Shown: piece after piece, positions 1 to 12,389 of the stretch
How the letters are laid out: the number at the start of each line of letters is the position of its first letter
Position numbering within the stretch: the first letter of the stretch is position 1
The notes under the pieces: model-generated
What the model saw: the letters and a program-made list of their open reading frames with translations, nothing else
Databases searched by the model: none
Told to the model about the DNA's origin: nothing
NCBI RefSeq assembly: GCF_950023065.1
Contig: NC_088677.1
Location: 88,809,469-88,873,468, forward strand
Direction: 5' to 3'
Origin: Planococcus citri
Taxonomy: Eukaryota > Arthropoda > Insecta > Hemiptera > Pseudococcidae
Length of the DNA: 64,000 nucleotides
Program-made: the position numbers and the translations under genes

Positions 1-240
1 ATTTACTCTTTTTGACAATCTTCCCCAGAAACTGGCATTTTCTGACTACTTTTCCAAAAATTGACCTTCTTTAACATTCTGTTCTCAAAATTTGCCAAAT
101 TGACATTTTTTGACTACTTTTCCAAAAATTGACATTTTTTTTACTACTTTTTCAAATTGACTCTTTCTGATATTCTTTTTCAAAAACTGACATTATTTGA
201 CTACTTTTTCCAAAAATTGATATTTTCCACAAAAATTGAC
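1..240. repeat. Degenerate ~33-bp tandem repeat
   Basis: The stretch repeats a diverged unit of roughly 30-36 bp built around TTGACATTTTTTGACTACTT followed by TTCCAAAAA. About seven imperfect copies run in from the window edge, so the array may extend further left. No coding potential is visible. Confidence 0.6.
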
Positions 241-3200
241 AAAATACATAATTAAAAAAGAATCGCGAATCGCTGAAAATGGTCAATTTTGAATTTTCAA
301 AAATTCATCCAAAATCGAAATATCAATTTGAGCTCCTCAAATTTTAGTTGGGGAGGCGGGGGGGGGAGATCTCAGATTAGGCTATTTTCGAAGTCGTGCT
401 CTTGTTGAAATCGAAGTTGGACATTTCGATTTATGTTTGATTGAAAATTAAAAAACTACCTACCAACTCGTGTTAACGCCACTTTATCTTGCCACGTGTT
501 GGATTTTTTTTGCTTTACCTATCTTAAGAGTCAACTTACGCAGGTCTGCCATTATCATTACATACGATGGATAGTTTGTACATATTCTCAAGTAATTTCT
601 TCGAATTTGGAAAAATTTGCCGACTTGTTGGTTTAATAGCATGTTGCACACATGTTGAAAAGACACACTACTCCGATTGTCTCAAATGCAACGTATACGT
701 ATAACGGAAATATCGACTCGCGAGTCGCCTCATAGACGTGTTTATTAAATCCAGACGACGCCAAAACAAACAGATAAGAGAGAAATTCCCTCCGTCATCA
801 TCATCGAGAATCGAGATAATAATAATTATGAAAATTAATGACAACGATCAACTGTACTCGTTGTCCTGGTGTGTGCGTAATCGTATTTTGCGTAATGTTT
901 TTACCACCACGAAGGAAGATATAGGTACCTAACAGAAGATCGATCTTTGGCATTATTATGAGATGTCGCCGCCATGTAATATGTCGACGACAAAATCGAT
1001 ACCATATACTGTAGAGTCAAATGCGCAATATCGTCGAAAATTTTGGTTTCTTTTTCTTCGTTTGACACTCGATTTGCATTATTTTTTAAACCCTACTTCG
1101 ATTTAAATTTTAATCGAAAATTCCTCGAAGTCGACTCGATTCGAATCGAAATTTCAATGTCGAGAGCACACTTATCTGCAATAATCTTTCGACGCGGTGT
1201 AAATCCGAATTCCGCGAATATCAAACGCTACAATTCCGACTATTTCGAGTGTTTTTTTTTGTCAGTACTTTTTTTTACTCTAAATATTTACTCTTTTTTT
1301 TCAATACTTCGAGAAGTCCTCGGTATACGTAGAAGTTTAATGGTATTGTGGCGGAAATATCAACTCTACTTTGATAATCGAAAACCATTCTAAAGGTGTA
1401 TGTACAATTTGACATATTTCATCGAAATTCTGGCTACGTGGAAACAGGTTGATGAACATCGAGCTCAGAAATTGAATGCATATTTTATGAGAAAGGTGTC
1501 ATTTTTCGGCCCATTTTCACTGCTCGATCAAAAAGTTGAGTTTTTTAAACGATACTTATCCTCAATTCAATTCCAACCTCCTTGAAAATTTGAAAAGCTG
1601 ATTTTCCATGACGTTCCTCAGATTTTTTGTTCATTCTTTGGATGGGGGGAGGGGGGGAGTTTTTCACGAATTGTTGAAATAATTTAAAAATAAGATTATA
1701 AATATAAATATCCTATTTTTTTGCTTCTGGATCATGATTTTGTAAAGATTTGTTTAATTTTTCTTTTTTTTGGGGGGGAGGGGGTCAAATATTGGCCAAA
1801 GTTGCAGTTTTTCTCAAAACACCATCAACAATCAACTAGAAAATTTTCGAATCGTGTTGTTTCGAGCAGAAGTTGTGTGGCTATTGGTGCATTTACCTCG
1901 TCTACATGCAATACCTAACGAGTGTTTCAATTTTCCATTACCTAATCAAAAGCAATTTGCGAACCTTGAAAAGTTTTAAAATGTAAACACCGTTTAATTG
2001 GCTGCGCCTCTCGGCTTAAAATTTGTATCGTGCAATCGTCCCCTGCACAATGTGATGTTGGTATTGTTATGATACGTGTAATATGTATCTGGCTATACAA
2101 CAGACCAGAAAGACCTAGACTCGATTTTACTGGACGCAGAAGGCAGAGGAGAAACGTGCTCGAAGTATATATCTCATGTACCCTGCCTTATCGTAAATAG
2201 CTCGTGAATATAGCTAACGGAAATGTACAACTAATATCTTCTCTCGCAGATAAACGAGATTTTTTTTCTTTTTTAAAATTCGAATACGCCGCCGACAACG
2301 ATGCTGTGCTTTTGTATACACAATATGTTACAGCAGATTCGTCGCTATAGCGTATGTTTCATTTCTAGGAGAATAATTTTTTTTAAAAAACCGAGCAATG
2401 ATTTCAATAGAATTGTTCCTTTTAATCCACGGGAGCTTTTTAGGAAACTGTTTGCATTGGTCATTTTTGTATTAGGTACCTAAATAAAGACAAGAATTTT
2501 TTTTTCTTTCAAAAAAATTATGAATAGAAAAGCGTAGGCTCGCACGTTGGCGCAAAAAAAATCAATATGGCCGAAAGATGTAAAGCTTTTATTTATTTTC
2601 AAACCGTAATAGAGAGAGCTTTTCGTGTATATGCAAAGTCCTCAGGCTGGAATCGTTCACGACGTGTCGTCTTTTTGTACGCAGATGCAGAGACGTGATG
2701 TCTTTATGAGGCAATTTTCGTCGATTGTATAGTTAATTTGCGGTGATCAATTTCAATTTGACGATTGTTTCGGCCTTGGGTGAGTTTGAAACGAGAAAAA
2801 AAGACCAAGGTATGTGACGTAAACGGAAAATTTCACCCCTTATATATAAAAGCGACGAACATCTATTCGAGTTAATTTAAGATACGATAAAGCCTTGCAT
2901 TCGAATCGAGCTGTGGCTGTGGCCGTGGCTAGGAATATCTTTTGGGGTTAATTTTTCAAAATTATTGGCTATTTACTTCGTCGTTGTACGATAGAAGGTT
3001 ATATAATAGAATGTTGCGTTTATTTTCTTTTCTAGATGTTTGAAAAGTGGAATGAAACGATTCGTTGGTTCGTTGCAAAATATTCTGCTTGGAAGGAATA
3101 ATTTTTATCAATAGTAAAATCAAGATCATTTTCATTGGGCTCGTTATTTCTCATTTTGGGATCTGGAGATATTCTGGACTCTGGAAAGCAAACTCAACAT

Positions 3201-4817
3201 TTTTTTATTTTTCGAGGTGTCTGTGTATTGGAAATACAATTTATTTGGTGACAAGATTTTACCTCACTTAGGTGGATTTCCCCCCTCCCCTTCTTCCCTC
3301 CATCTTCCTCCAAAAAAATGAGAAAAATTGAAATAAATTCACCGGGAAAAGTGATTTGTGGAAAAATTTTATTATTGCGTCACGATTGAATGGAATATTT
3401 TCCTTTTTCAATCGAGCTATGTTCCATTTCTCTATCTTCATTAGGGATAAGAACTATTCCAAAGGCCTCTCCAATTTATTCAAAAGGTCTCATTCTTTGG
3501 ACCCTTTCTTGAATATATAAATTACAGCACATCTTGGAATTTTTCCACATATTTTTAGACATCCATTGACTTGTCTGTTACACTTTTATCAACTGTCAGA
3601 AAAACAAAACGAATAAGTATTCTTTTGAGGTTTAATTAACCATGCAGAAAGTCCAATTGCCTGAATAGTTTATTGACTAATGCGCTGGATACTTTTTCTG
3701 TTTGATATTATGGATTTGTCCTACTGTAAATAGGTACCTATTGTGTGTGCGTTTTTTTTTTTGCAAAATAATGTCATTTTCAAGTGATTTATTCGACTAC
3801 AGCAGACTTGAAACTTTTATAATACTAGATACTGAATTTGACATGTTTTTTCATGTGGATTGATCAACCTATAGTGTATGCTGAAGTGAACAAAATAGAA
3901 ACAGCAAGAGCTGAAGTAACAGTTCAGATGTGAAACTGAGACAAAAACAATAACTTCACGTGAGGTTGTCTTAGCAAAAAGTATTTCATTCGAAATTCAT
4001 TAAAATTCGGTATTTTGGCTTATTTTGACATTGGATTAAAAGGGTTTGAGTGAAATTGCAAAGATGTACAAATTTTTAAGAAGTAGAAGGAAGTGAAAAA
4101 AGTCAAAAAAAAAGTCGAAACAAGAAAAATTATGATGTTTCTAAGGGATACAATTTATTAATGGGACGGGTGAGTTTAGAATTTTTAGTTTTCATATTCT
4201 GGTAACAATTTCCACTCAATCAAATTATCTTTACAAAAATTTATCTCATCATTATCAAAAATTATTTTTCCCCAAAGATTTTCAAAAACTGATTTGGTTA
4301 TTTTAACTGTGGCGTGTTATCACTGATAACAAATTTAGGCATTGTGAGTAATGCAATAAAATAACGACAAGCAATTAGGAATTCTTGAGTCGACATATCA
4401 TCTAACAGCTCTAAATGAATCGCATGTGTTATCATACAAACAAAAATACTATAACAAATACTTTTCTCTGGACCAAGTTATCGCTAATGTATAAAGGACC
4501 AAATGTGTCAATAGCACGACAGGAAAATGTACTGCTTTGATGTACACAGTAGGTATGTGAAATGACAATGTGATAGTTATCAACATAAATTTTTTCAATT
4601 AAGGGTATTCTCTACCTCTGCGAAAATGTTCGAAATATGGAGCCTATTTGTTCGTTATTTTCATCGTTCATTCATAAGATTGTGTGTAATCGAGTGAACG
4701 AATTTAGTCATACTTATGTCCCGCAACCCACTCCCATCAGAACTTTGTGCAGAGATTTCTCCGTGAATTTTCAAAATTTTTTCAATTTTTTTTCACCAAT
4801 GCTAATATGTTATCATT
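241..4817. other. Non-coding stretch, no gene recognised
   Basis: AT-rich sequence broken by short G runs (around 358-366 and 1768-1785). Small open frames here are short, low in complexity and uncorroborated by splice signals or recognisable motifs. A TATATAAAAG string at about 2841-2850 has a core-promoter look, but nothing recognisable lies downstream. Three perfect TAGGTACCTA palindromes occur at 922, 2473 and 3731. It lies downstream (left) of exon 2 of the minus-strand gene and may be a further intron of it. Confidence 0.5.
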
Positions 4818-4882
4818 GAAAGCGAGGGTATGTAGCCATATTTTCTAATTTAGCTTTTCCAACGGAGATCTGAGCATCAATA

Positions 4883-5472
4883 ATCCCCATTGGGGGAAAA
4901 TCTGCCCATACGCTGAAAAATACGCCAAAACCAACTGGTTTATTGACGTATTCCAAATATACACATGAAAAAGCGCTATCCAGAAGGCAGATTGGGGCAC
5001 TGAAAGAAAAATCTGCTAAAAAATACGCTACAATAATATTTTGTAGCGTATTTTCTCACATAAGGCCACAACGCTTTCAAATTAAGTGGCGTGTTTTTTG
5101 TGTTGGAAGAAACCAGCTACAAAATACGCTACAAGCCGGGTTTCTTGGCGTAATTCTTTCGCGTATTTTATAAACACAAGCGTAAATGTAGTATTTTACG
5201 CGTATGTTTTCACGTAGTATAGAGATTTTGCGTTCTAATCGATACATGTTCTGGTGGCCAGGTTGGTAGAGAAGTTGTCTACCAACTTGGAGACCCAGGT
5301 TCGATCCCCGGCAGTGCCAACATTTTTTCATCGATATTGAACATCAGCAGAATTTATCGCGTGAAAAAATACGCGCGCCGATTAATGAGCAGAAAAGTAT
5401 TGGCGGAAAGTGTTGCAATTCCTGCCGCATTTTTTGTCGCGTATCATCGGCAGATTTTTACCCAATGGGGAT
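4883..5472. mobile_element. 590-bp TIR element carrying a tRNA-like Pol III unit
   Basis: The ends match as 24-bp imperfect inverted repeats (4883-4906 against 5449-5472) starting ATCCCCATTGGG, with differences only in the middle. The interior has recurrent words such as AAAATACGC and GCGTATTTT and no transposase, so it is non-autonomous. A tRNA-like unit on the plus strand lies near the right end (5248-5329). The target duplication is unclear. Confidence 0.7.
5248..5329 (+). ncRNA. tRNA-like Pol III promoter unit (A box, B box, T6)
   Basis: A-box-like TGGCCAGGTTGG lies at 5255-5266 and a B-box-like GGTTCGATCCC at 5298-5308. A T-stem-like pair surrounds the B box (CCAGG with CCCGG, one mismatch). 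An anticodon-arm-like hairpin AAGTT..AACTT lies between the boxes, with CTA in the anticodon position. A run of six T follows at 5324-5329, as in Pol III terminators. The acceptor stem does not pair well, so this is a tRNA-derived promoter rather than a working tRNA. Confidence 0.6.
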
Positions 5473-5547
5473 AGTACCTCCATTCAATTCCCAAATGACA
5501 GCCACAAAATGACATGAATCAAAAATATCTGGACATACCCTCGCTTT

Positions 5548-5889
5548 TAAATGTTTTCTGAGTAAAATAAACCAAACCCCACAAAAATCTGTCCAATAGT
5601 TTTTGCACAATCCCCGACCAAAGTTTGTAGTTTTCATTAAAAATCGCTACTGATAACAGGGGGTGGAGAATAGCCTTAATAAACGAGTGAAGTGTTCCTT
5701 CTTGGGTAGAAAGGGAACTTTGCATTATCGACATGAGACATGATTTAACTAAGTGTCCAGTACAACGTATAATATTTGGAGAAGCACATTTTACACCAAG
5801 CGCATTAGGTTGTGAAATATCAGGATAGTTTTTGTTTTGGATATATAATATAATCCACTGGTTGAAAGCTTCTTCAGTTTTCTGGACAA
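5548..5889 (-). pseudogene. Unidentified coding-like fragment, about 114 codons
   Basis: The minus strand is open across about 114 codons with a varied composition (W, C, Q, H and K spread through it, hydrophobic helices, no low complexity), unlike the chance frames elsewhere. Recognisable landmarks are TEEAFNQWIILYIQ near its start and KLLDRFLWGLVYFTQK near its end. It is cut on the upstream side by the TIR element at 5890 and on the downstream side by the TIR at 5547, so the open frame runs on only because those ends happen to be open too. The family is not recognised. It could be a relic exon, a fragment of a transposon protein, or chance. It does not fit as the next exon after 12390, because a phase-1 join at the only nearby AG gives an immediate stop. 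Confidence 0.35.
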
Positions 5890-6750
5890 CCCATACAACA
5901 ATGACCATGCTAATTTCAATGTGAATGTCACCCCATCACATGCATCACTTTTGGATGCCACATGTCTATGTGAATTTTGACCCTGTATCGAGCTAATTGT
6001 TGATGTAATTGTCGACTGATGTTGATCTACATTCATGTCGACAATTGGCTTGACACAGGGTCAAAATTCACATTGACATGTGGCATCCAAAAGTGACGGA
6101 TATGGATAGATCAACATTCACATCGAAATTTATGTCGACCTCCTGCTTTGTAAAGTTATAAAATTTGAGTTTGAAAATTTTAAATTTTTTTTCCAAAAAT
6201 GGTTTCCTCTAATGTGGCTATTGCTCGTGCTGAAAACAGCATTGATGCAAAGTCCACTTCCAAAGAAGTACATATAGATGAAAAGTCTGTATAGTCAAAA
6301 AGTTGAACAGAAATTCCTGATATCAAAGATGGTGCAATACTTTATCTACGAGTACTAAACTAATCCATTTTCATGTTGACATGTCGATGTTAATGTTGAT
6401 GTGAAATTCGACATCAAAAAATACATCCACAATATCAACATCATATCATCTACAACTCCAAACTGTGGAAAAGTGAATAATTTCATCAATGCCCTAAAAA
6501 AAATTGTTTTCCTCATTGAACAAGATCATATTTTTGAAATTCTGAAAAATTGGTCGATTCGAGCATCAAATTTTACATCTACATGTCAAGATGGCATGTC
6601 GAGGTATCAGAAATATTCGAAAATTTTCATTTACCTGGCTTTTATACAGACAGAAGATTCTTACTAAATAATTAATTGATCACTTTTCTATCATTAAGTT
6701 GGAAAAAACGTAGTTGATGTAAATGTTGACGTCGACAATTGTTGTGCGGG
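5890..6750. mobile_element. TIR element with internal hairpin, family copy 1
   Basis: The ends are imperfect inverted repeats (CCCATACAACAATG at the left; the complement of CCCGCACAACAATTG at the right). The left part contains a hairpin with arms at about 5945-6016 and 6037-6096, in which the right arm lacks about 11 bases. Words such as TGTCGACAATTG and CATGTGGCATCC recur in both orientations. A second copy lies at 28247-30291, which confirms it as a dispersed family. No transposase is present. Confidence 0.7.
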
Positions 6751-9602
6751 AATGTTATTTGAATTGACATTTTTCATATAGCTTAACGTTGCATCAAGTA
6801 GATAGTTGAGAGTTTTGAACTGAGTACAATCTATTTTAAATGGAGGCTGAATTACAGCTGTATTATACAATATATAAGCACTGGTTCTGGTTCAGGTTTA
6901 GGTTCAGGTTTGGACTCAAATTGTAAATTTATTGCCTTTGGCCAAGCGACTTTCATCTCTTTCAACCATGTGGGGCAGTTTTTGATTTTTCTATCATCTC
7001 AAGAGTCTTCCCAAATTAACCAAGGAGGCTGAAATTTTTCACATATGTTTGGAGAGTTGTGACTTTCTAACCTTTCTCCCTCCTTTTCAGCTATGAATGA
7101 GTGGATTTTCGCGTTTTTTTCAACAGTTTTTGATTTTTGTATAATTTCTGGAGCTTTCCAAAATTGCTCATAGGTTGAAGCAAAAGAGGTTGGGGGCCTA
7201 CATTGAAAAAACCACATTTTTTTTCCAAAATGAGTCCTTCCTTGAAGACTCATATCTTCTCTCCAAGGGCATCTCTGGAACTGAAATTTTTGCCGAATGA
7301 TTTCCAACTGACTTTCCTATACTCATAATGAAAGCCTTTGTTTAATTTGGTCAAAATCCTTCACCTTTTCTTCTGATCCACCTAAATAAGTGTGACAAAA
7401 ATTTTCTTTCTTCCTTTTTCAAATTCAAAATGCTCCAACTCCCAACCTGGCAGCTTGTCTTTGACCTTGGCGGGTCAAAAACCGAAATTCTAACACTCTT
7501 AATTTCACATCATTCTCTCGTGCCATAATTTTCACTTCAAGCTTCCCTGTTTTATTCACCCCTGCCGATTACTAAAAAGAGCCAACAGGTAGCCTACGAT
7601 ACGTCAATTGGCACTATGCAATCAATCAATCTTCATCATTATATAATTAAGTGGTTCATTACACCACATCGGCGGTACAAAAAAAACGCCCAATAAATTG
7701 ACACATTACAATATATCCGTGATACTATAGAATCGCACAAAAATGGCGATATTCTTCCGTTATTCGAAGGAAATATACCGACTATAGAAAGTGGAAAAAG
7801 CATGGCCGAGGCCGAGGCCGAGGACGAGGACACGAGGACGACGCGGCGCAATATCGAATACCAAAAGTATAGCTGGCGCATGTGCCTTAGCTTCCTGCAA
7901 AGGCAAAAGCCTACATCAATGTGTAAAAGTACGCCTCGCGAACCGGCATCCCATATCGCTATACCAGCAGCCGGTCTACTGTATAAAACGTAAGCCTACA
8001 GATACCTATAATGTTGAGCATTGTCGACTCACACAATGTCGACGTGTTATAGGCTAAACTTTTAGGCCGAATGCGCTGCGCCGCATTCAACTTTCATTCA
8101 ATACCAACCAGGCTGGAAAGTGAAAGGATAAGCTTTCGCGTTGAGTATTGATCGATTCCGCCGCAGTCCGCAAGAAACGGAGAGTGACTGAAAAAAATTA
8201 TCTATTCTTTGCCAAAATTGTACTTTACAAGTCACATACGAATACGAATAGCCTATACGATGCTTTTATATACCCATTCAGTGGTTAGTACTTTGTAAAA
8301 AATGTAAATAAACGCCGATCGTAGGACAGTGTAAATGTACACTTATTGCGAATATACGTAATTTGCAACTATTTGTTCTCTCCTGCTTATATTATACATA
8401 CACTGACTGCTGTAATTAGCAACGAGTTAATTTAACACGTACTTCTTATGGTGTAGCGCAAGTTTGTCGTTCGTTGCTTAAAATTTCGCCCGATTTGAAA
8501 TTTTCTCATCGCCTTGAAATTCTTTCCGGCAAAAGGCACGCTTTTAACCATAATCTTCATTTTCAATTTATAAGAAATTACACATAACTAGATCACACAT
8601 CACATCACTCAAATCACAGTATTAATACCGCATAATACTTATTCGTATCTATCACACTTTCACTGACATAAGCCTCGTTACAAGTTATTTTATTTAACTA
8701 ACTGTCGAAGAAGGCGGTACAATATAAATGAGGAAGGCAGCAAGCAGAAAGGGCGAAACGCCATGTCACGTTAATTTTTAGATATATTATATTTCAATTG
8801 CTGCAAGCTCAAGCTCTCAAGAAGCGAACTTGTAATTCTTGGAAAAATACGCCACACCAATAATTTTATTTATAGGATACTCGTTTCAAGAGTGAAAATT
8901 TCGACTTTTCTCCCATCAGCATACATGTACGAGAATTTCGAACTGTGCAGCGTGTTACTCGTCCGCTCTTTAGCACACTTCGCTATGTACATTGTACAGT
9001 ACATACGAGAGTATAAAAAGCCATTACAACCATCCGACCTTGAAATATATTACCGAATCAATGATGAAAATAGCAAATGCGTTTAAATGTGTTTTCTCTC
9101 TCGCTTCGCATCTCCCTCGCTCTCTCTCTCTCAACTCTCATTTTGACGGCGATCCTATCGTTCGTTCTGCCGATATATATACCAAAATTCTAGCCTATAA
9201 AACGATTCCTCAGTTTTTGGCACTTGTCTTGACTCGTATAAGGAGGCTATAAGTTGTTTGTCATGAAAGAGAACCGATCAAGCTGCGTATGTAGATTTTC
9301 ATCATAAGCGAGCTCAGCCTTGGTGGTGGGTAAATCAACGGTTTAGTTGACAAAGGATACCTTAGAAAAGTTTGCTTTTGAAATCAATTTCGTTATACGA
9401 TGTTTATTTCAATAATCTCGTGTTCGCGAAAGATCCATAAATATTCGCTGTTCGAAAAATCTCGAGCATTGGGAAATCCCTAACCTGTTGTATTTTCGAT
9501 CAATAACGTACGAAGAAGAATTGGTCTTTAAGAATTTGAATTTGAATTCAGAATTTTTGATGAAAAATATTTATAAAATAAGGAAATATTAATCAAAATT
9601 AC
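6751..9602. other. Non-coding stretch, no gene recognised
   Basis: No supported gene. A short GGTTCAGGTTTAGGTTCAGG repeat lies at about 6883-6915. A GAGGCCGAGGCC-type purine repeat lies at about 7806-7845 inside a GC-richer patch (7790-8100). That patch gives small frames on both strands, none convincing. A TC-rich run lies at about 9104-9138. Confidence 0.45.
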
Positions 9603-9828
9603 CAGAGGCGTAGCCAAGGGGGAGGGGGTAAAGGGGACCGAAAATTTAAAATTATACATGTAAAAATGGACGCTTTTTAGGTGTTTTAGACCTAATTTTT
9701 CGAAAAATTTACATAATCCTCACATATTACAAAAGGTTTTTCGATTTTCAGTGCTTAAAAATCTGTTTTTACCCCCCCCCCCGCTCCTTTTCTCTGGAGA
9801 AAATCCAGCATACGCCTCTGAAAATTAC
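9595..9828. mobile_element. hAT-type MITE with 8-bp target duplication
   Basis: A 218-bp element (9603-9820) starts CAGAGGCGTA and ends TACGCCTCTG. It is flanked on both sides by the identical 8-mer AAAATTAC (9595-9602 and 9821-9828). The CAG..CTG ends and the 8-bp duplication are typical of hAT-superfamily non-autonomous elements. It contains a G-rich patch near the left end and a C run near the right, and no coding capacity. The perfect duplication suggests a fairly recent insertion. Confidence 0.9.
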
Positions 9829-10095
9829 CAAAGTGGATCGAGAAATCATCTTAAGCAATATTACGTCGAAAAAACCAATAGTTATGTACCTTTTTGAAAA
9901 TCTGATTCTTCCCTCTCTTTTTAGAACTCACAAAAGTTTAATTTTTCACCCTTACAGAGCGATTTGAAATTTCTGGAGAAATTTGAAAAAATTTTTAGAG
10001 GCTTCAGAACGGCGTAAAACTTGCATTTATCAATCTGTGAACTTGAATTGAAGATATTATTCATGTTCAACGGGGGGGGGCAGATCAGCCTATAT

Positions 10096-10560
10096 GATGT
10101 TGACTGGCAATTGCCAGACCCCCTGGACACCAAGGGGTCCTCAGGGTTCCATATTTAAACTAAAAAATATACTATTATTTTCACTCTCTCTAAATAACCT
10201 AAATTTTGGCGAGCCTTTTCCCTTTCATCGCTCGGACCTATTTGCTTTTCTTTTAATTCAAAATTATTGAAATTTTTAATTACCTAATTTTCAAATTCTA
10301 AAATACTTTTCATCTGAAAAAACCTTGTTTTCTTAATTCTCGAAACACACTTTTTTCCCCTCTCTTCACTCAGTTCTGTTAGCTTTTCAATTTTAAAATT
10401 TAAAATTCTTAAAAATTCATCCAAATCATCTTAAAAACTCGTCATTTTATTTGGCAAAATTGGTAATTTTTTTCTCATACCAGTCGATACATTTTTAGCA
10501 TTGCCCCCCCCCCCCCCCCAAAAACAACTGAAAACCTCCAGTTTTTTCTTGTCAGATTGA
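10096..10560. repeat. Dispersed repeat related to 56738-57240
   Basis: It starts with TATATGATGTTGACTGGC followed by a short palindrome (CTGGCAATTGCCAG). The same opening, with CTGGCGATCGCCAG, occurs at about 56738. Downstream both copies share a T-rich unit with TTTTGCCCTCGCTTCGCTCGG-like motifs, more degraded here. A run of 16 C lies at 10504-10519. No protein is encoded. Confidence 0.5.
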
Positions 10561-10640
10561 GATTATTTTCGCGAAATTGAGCAAAAACATTTTTTATTGT
10601 ACAACTTGAATTCAATTATCCGAATCATAGAAATATTCTG

Positions 10641-11340
10641 AGGAGGGAGAGGGAGTAGAATTTTGAGGAGCCCCCAACTGACCCAGTTCGCGGTTGTAAA
10701 AGAGTTCGATTTGCCAAAAAAAAACCAGCTTTCTCAATTTTTTATTAAATTTTCAAAAATTTACCAAAAAATCTGAAAATGAACTTGAGTACGTGAAAGA
10801 GGGGAGGAGAGGGGGGGTAGATGATGCTCTTTCGATCGAGCTCAGTTTCATTCAATTCGGGGTTATTCTTTTATTGTTACTTTCATTTGATGTATGATCC
10901 AAAATATAATTTAACAGGTAGGTATATACTTAAGGAGCAGTTTGAAAAATAAAATTCAATATTTAAAGGGCTAGGAGAGTTTGGGGGAGGGAGGGGGTAA
11001 AATTTTGAGGGGCCCCCAACTGACCCAGTTCGCGGTTGTAAAAGAGTTCGATTTGCTAAAAAAAAAACAGCTTTCTCAATTTTTTATTAAATTTTCAAAA
11101 ATTTACCAAAAAATCCGAAAATGAACTTGAGTACGTGAAAGAGGGGAGGAGAGGGGGGTAGATGATGCTCTTTCGATCGAGCTCAGTTTCATTCAATTCG
11201 GGGTTATTCTTTTATTGTTACTTTCATTTTTGATGTATGCTCCAAAATATAATTTAACAGGTAGGTATATACTTAAGGAGCAGTTTGAAAAATAAAATTC
11301 AATATTTAAAGGGCTAGGAGAGTTTGGGGAGGGAGGGGGA
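10641..11340. repeat. Two-copy 342-bp tandem duplication
   Basis: The block containing CCCCCAACTGACCCAGTTCG at 10671 recurs at 11013, and the two copies match almost base for base through GAAAGAGGGGAGGAGAGGGG and GTAGGTATATACTTAAGGAG. The main differences are single indels in homopolymers and a few substitutions, which points to a recent duplication. The second copy then runs into a G-rich stretch. No gene is recognised in the unit. Confidence 0.85.
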
Positions 11341-12389
11341 GGGTGTTGATTTTTTTTGTGAAAAGCTCTCGTAAGTCCTCGCAATATGGCCCATGTTTTG
11401 TCGAAATCGGTCGGACAGATTTTAAATGAAAAAATTATTACATTTTTTGAAAATAAAAGTGACGTTACTCAAGAACCACTCAATGTGGAAATCTAAATCT
11501 TTGATGATCAAAGTATCTCGATGGTACCTTCTTCATGCCAAGAGTTTAGCCTCGAAGGCTCCAAAATAAGACGATTTCGCCATTTTAAACCTTCTATGCT
11601 CTTTATTTTATTGGTACAGGCCTAAGTCTGTGACGACGAAATAGGTATGTGAATGATTCCGAATCCGCAGCTCAACAGTTATGAAATTATCAATGAATCT
11701 TGAAAAGGTCAAATTCTGCATTATTATTTAATTGGTAGCTCACAAGTGAAATAAAATAGAAGCTCAATTTGAGATCCAATTCCAGAAAAAAAAAAATTTA
11801 GGCGAAGAAAAACTGAATTCACTTTTAATTACGTAATATCGATCGCCTTCTTTGCACAAAATATAACGAAAACTGTTGAGGGTTTCCTGAAAGGTGGAGA
11901 TGGGTGAGGGGGGTACTGCACAATGCGCAGGTGGTGACGTATTTCTGATGCGGATATGTTCTAGGGGAGGGCCGAGGGATGGAGGGGGGTTGACTGCGAG
12001 AAAATGCTGATTAAGGGAGATGTAAATTTTTTTCAAATGCTTATCTCGTTGAAGATAGTGAGTCAGCCTTTGAAAAACTTCGGTTGAATTTTACGATTGT
12101 TCACTGTATAACCGAACCTAACGTAACCCAGAAATGAATCTATGGCATTTTTTCACATTATCGACGACTATGTGGTAACGATTCTATTTTGCTGTATCTG
12201 CAGCGCAGATGACACTCGACGATAATTTATGTATTATTAGAATTCACTGTTGAGTAAATGTTAAGGTTGTAGGCGAGGTTCGCGAAGTCTATTAGGTAAA
12301 TTTTCACGCCGATTCCAAAGAACCCAAAAAGAAGAGAGTGTGAGAGAGAGAGAGTGTGTAAGTGTATAGCTCGATTAGAGCGAACTTAC
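11341..12389. other. Intron-like stretch downstream of exon 2
   Basis: On the minus strand this follows the GTAAGT donor of exon 2, so it is the start of the next intron. No coding signal is seen. A GA-dinucleotide run lies at 12341-12354, about 35-50 bp past the donor. Confidence 0.5.

Larger units (their letters stand above)
4819..5547. mobile_element. Small TIR element interrupted by a second TIR element
   Basis: Perfect 15-bp terminal inverted repeats, AAAGCGAGGGTATGT at 4819-4833 and its complement at 5533-5547, bracket the region. Between them sits the 590-bp element at 4883-5472. Without that insert the outer element would be only about 140 bp, the size of a MITE. No target duplication could be fixed. 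The inference is that the 590-bp element jumped into the smaller one. Confidence 0.55.

Noticed and set aside
2841..2880. TATA-box-like TATATAAAAG as a promoter
   Set aside because: Such strings are frequent in AT-rich DNA and no exon or conserved frame follows.
5248..5329. Functional suppressor tRNA (CTA anticodon)
   Set aside because: The acceptor stem does not pair and the unit lies inside a repeated element; a tRNA-derived promoter is the better reading.
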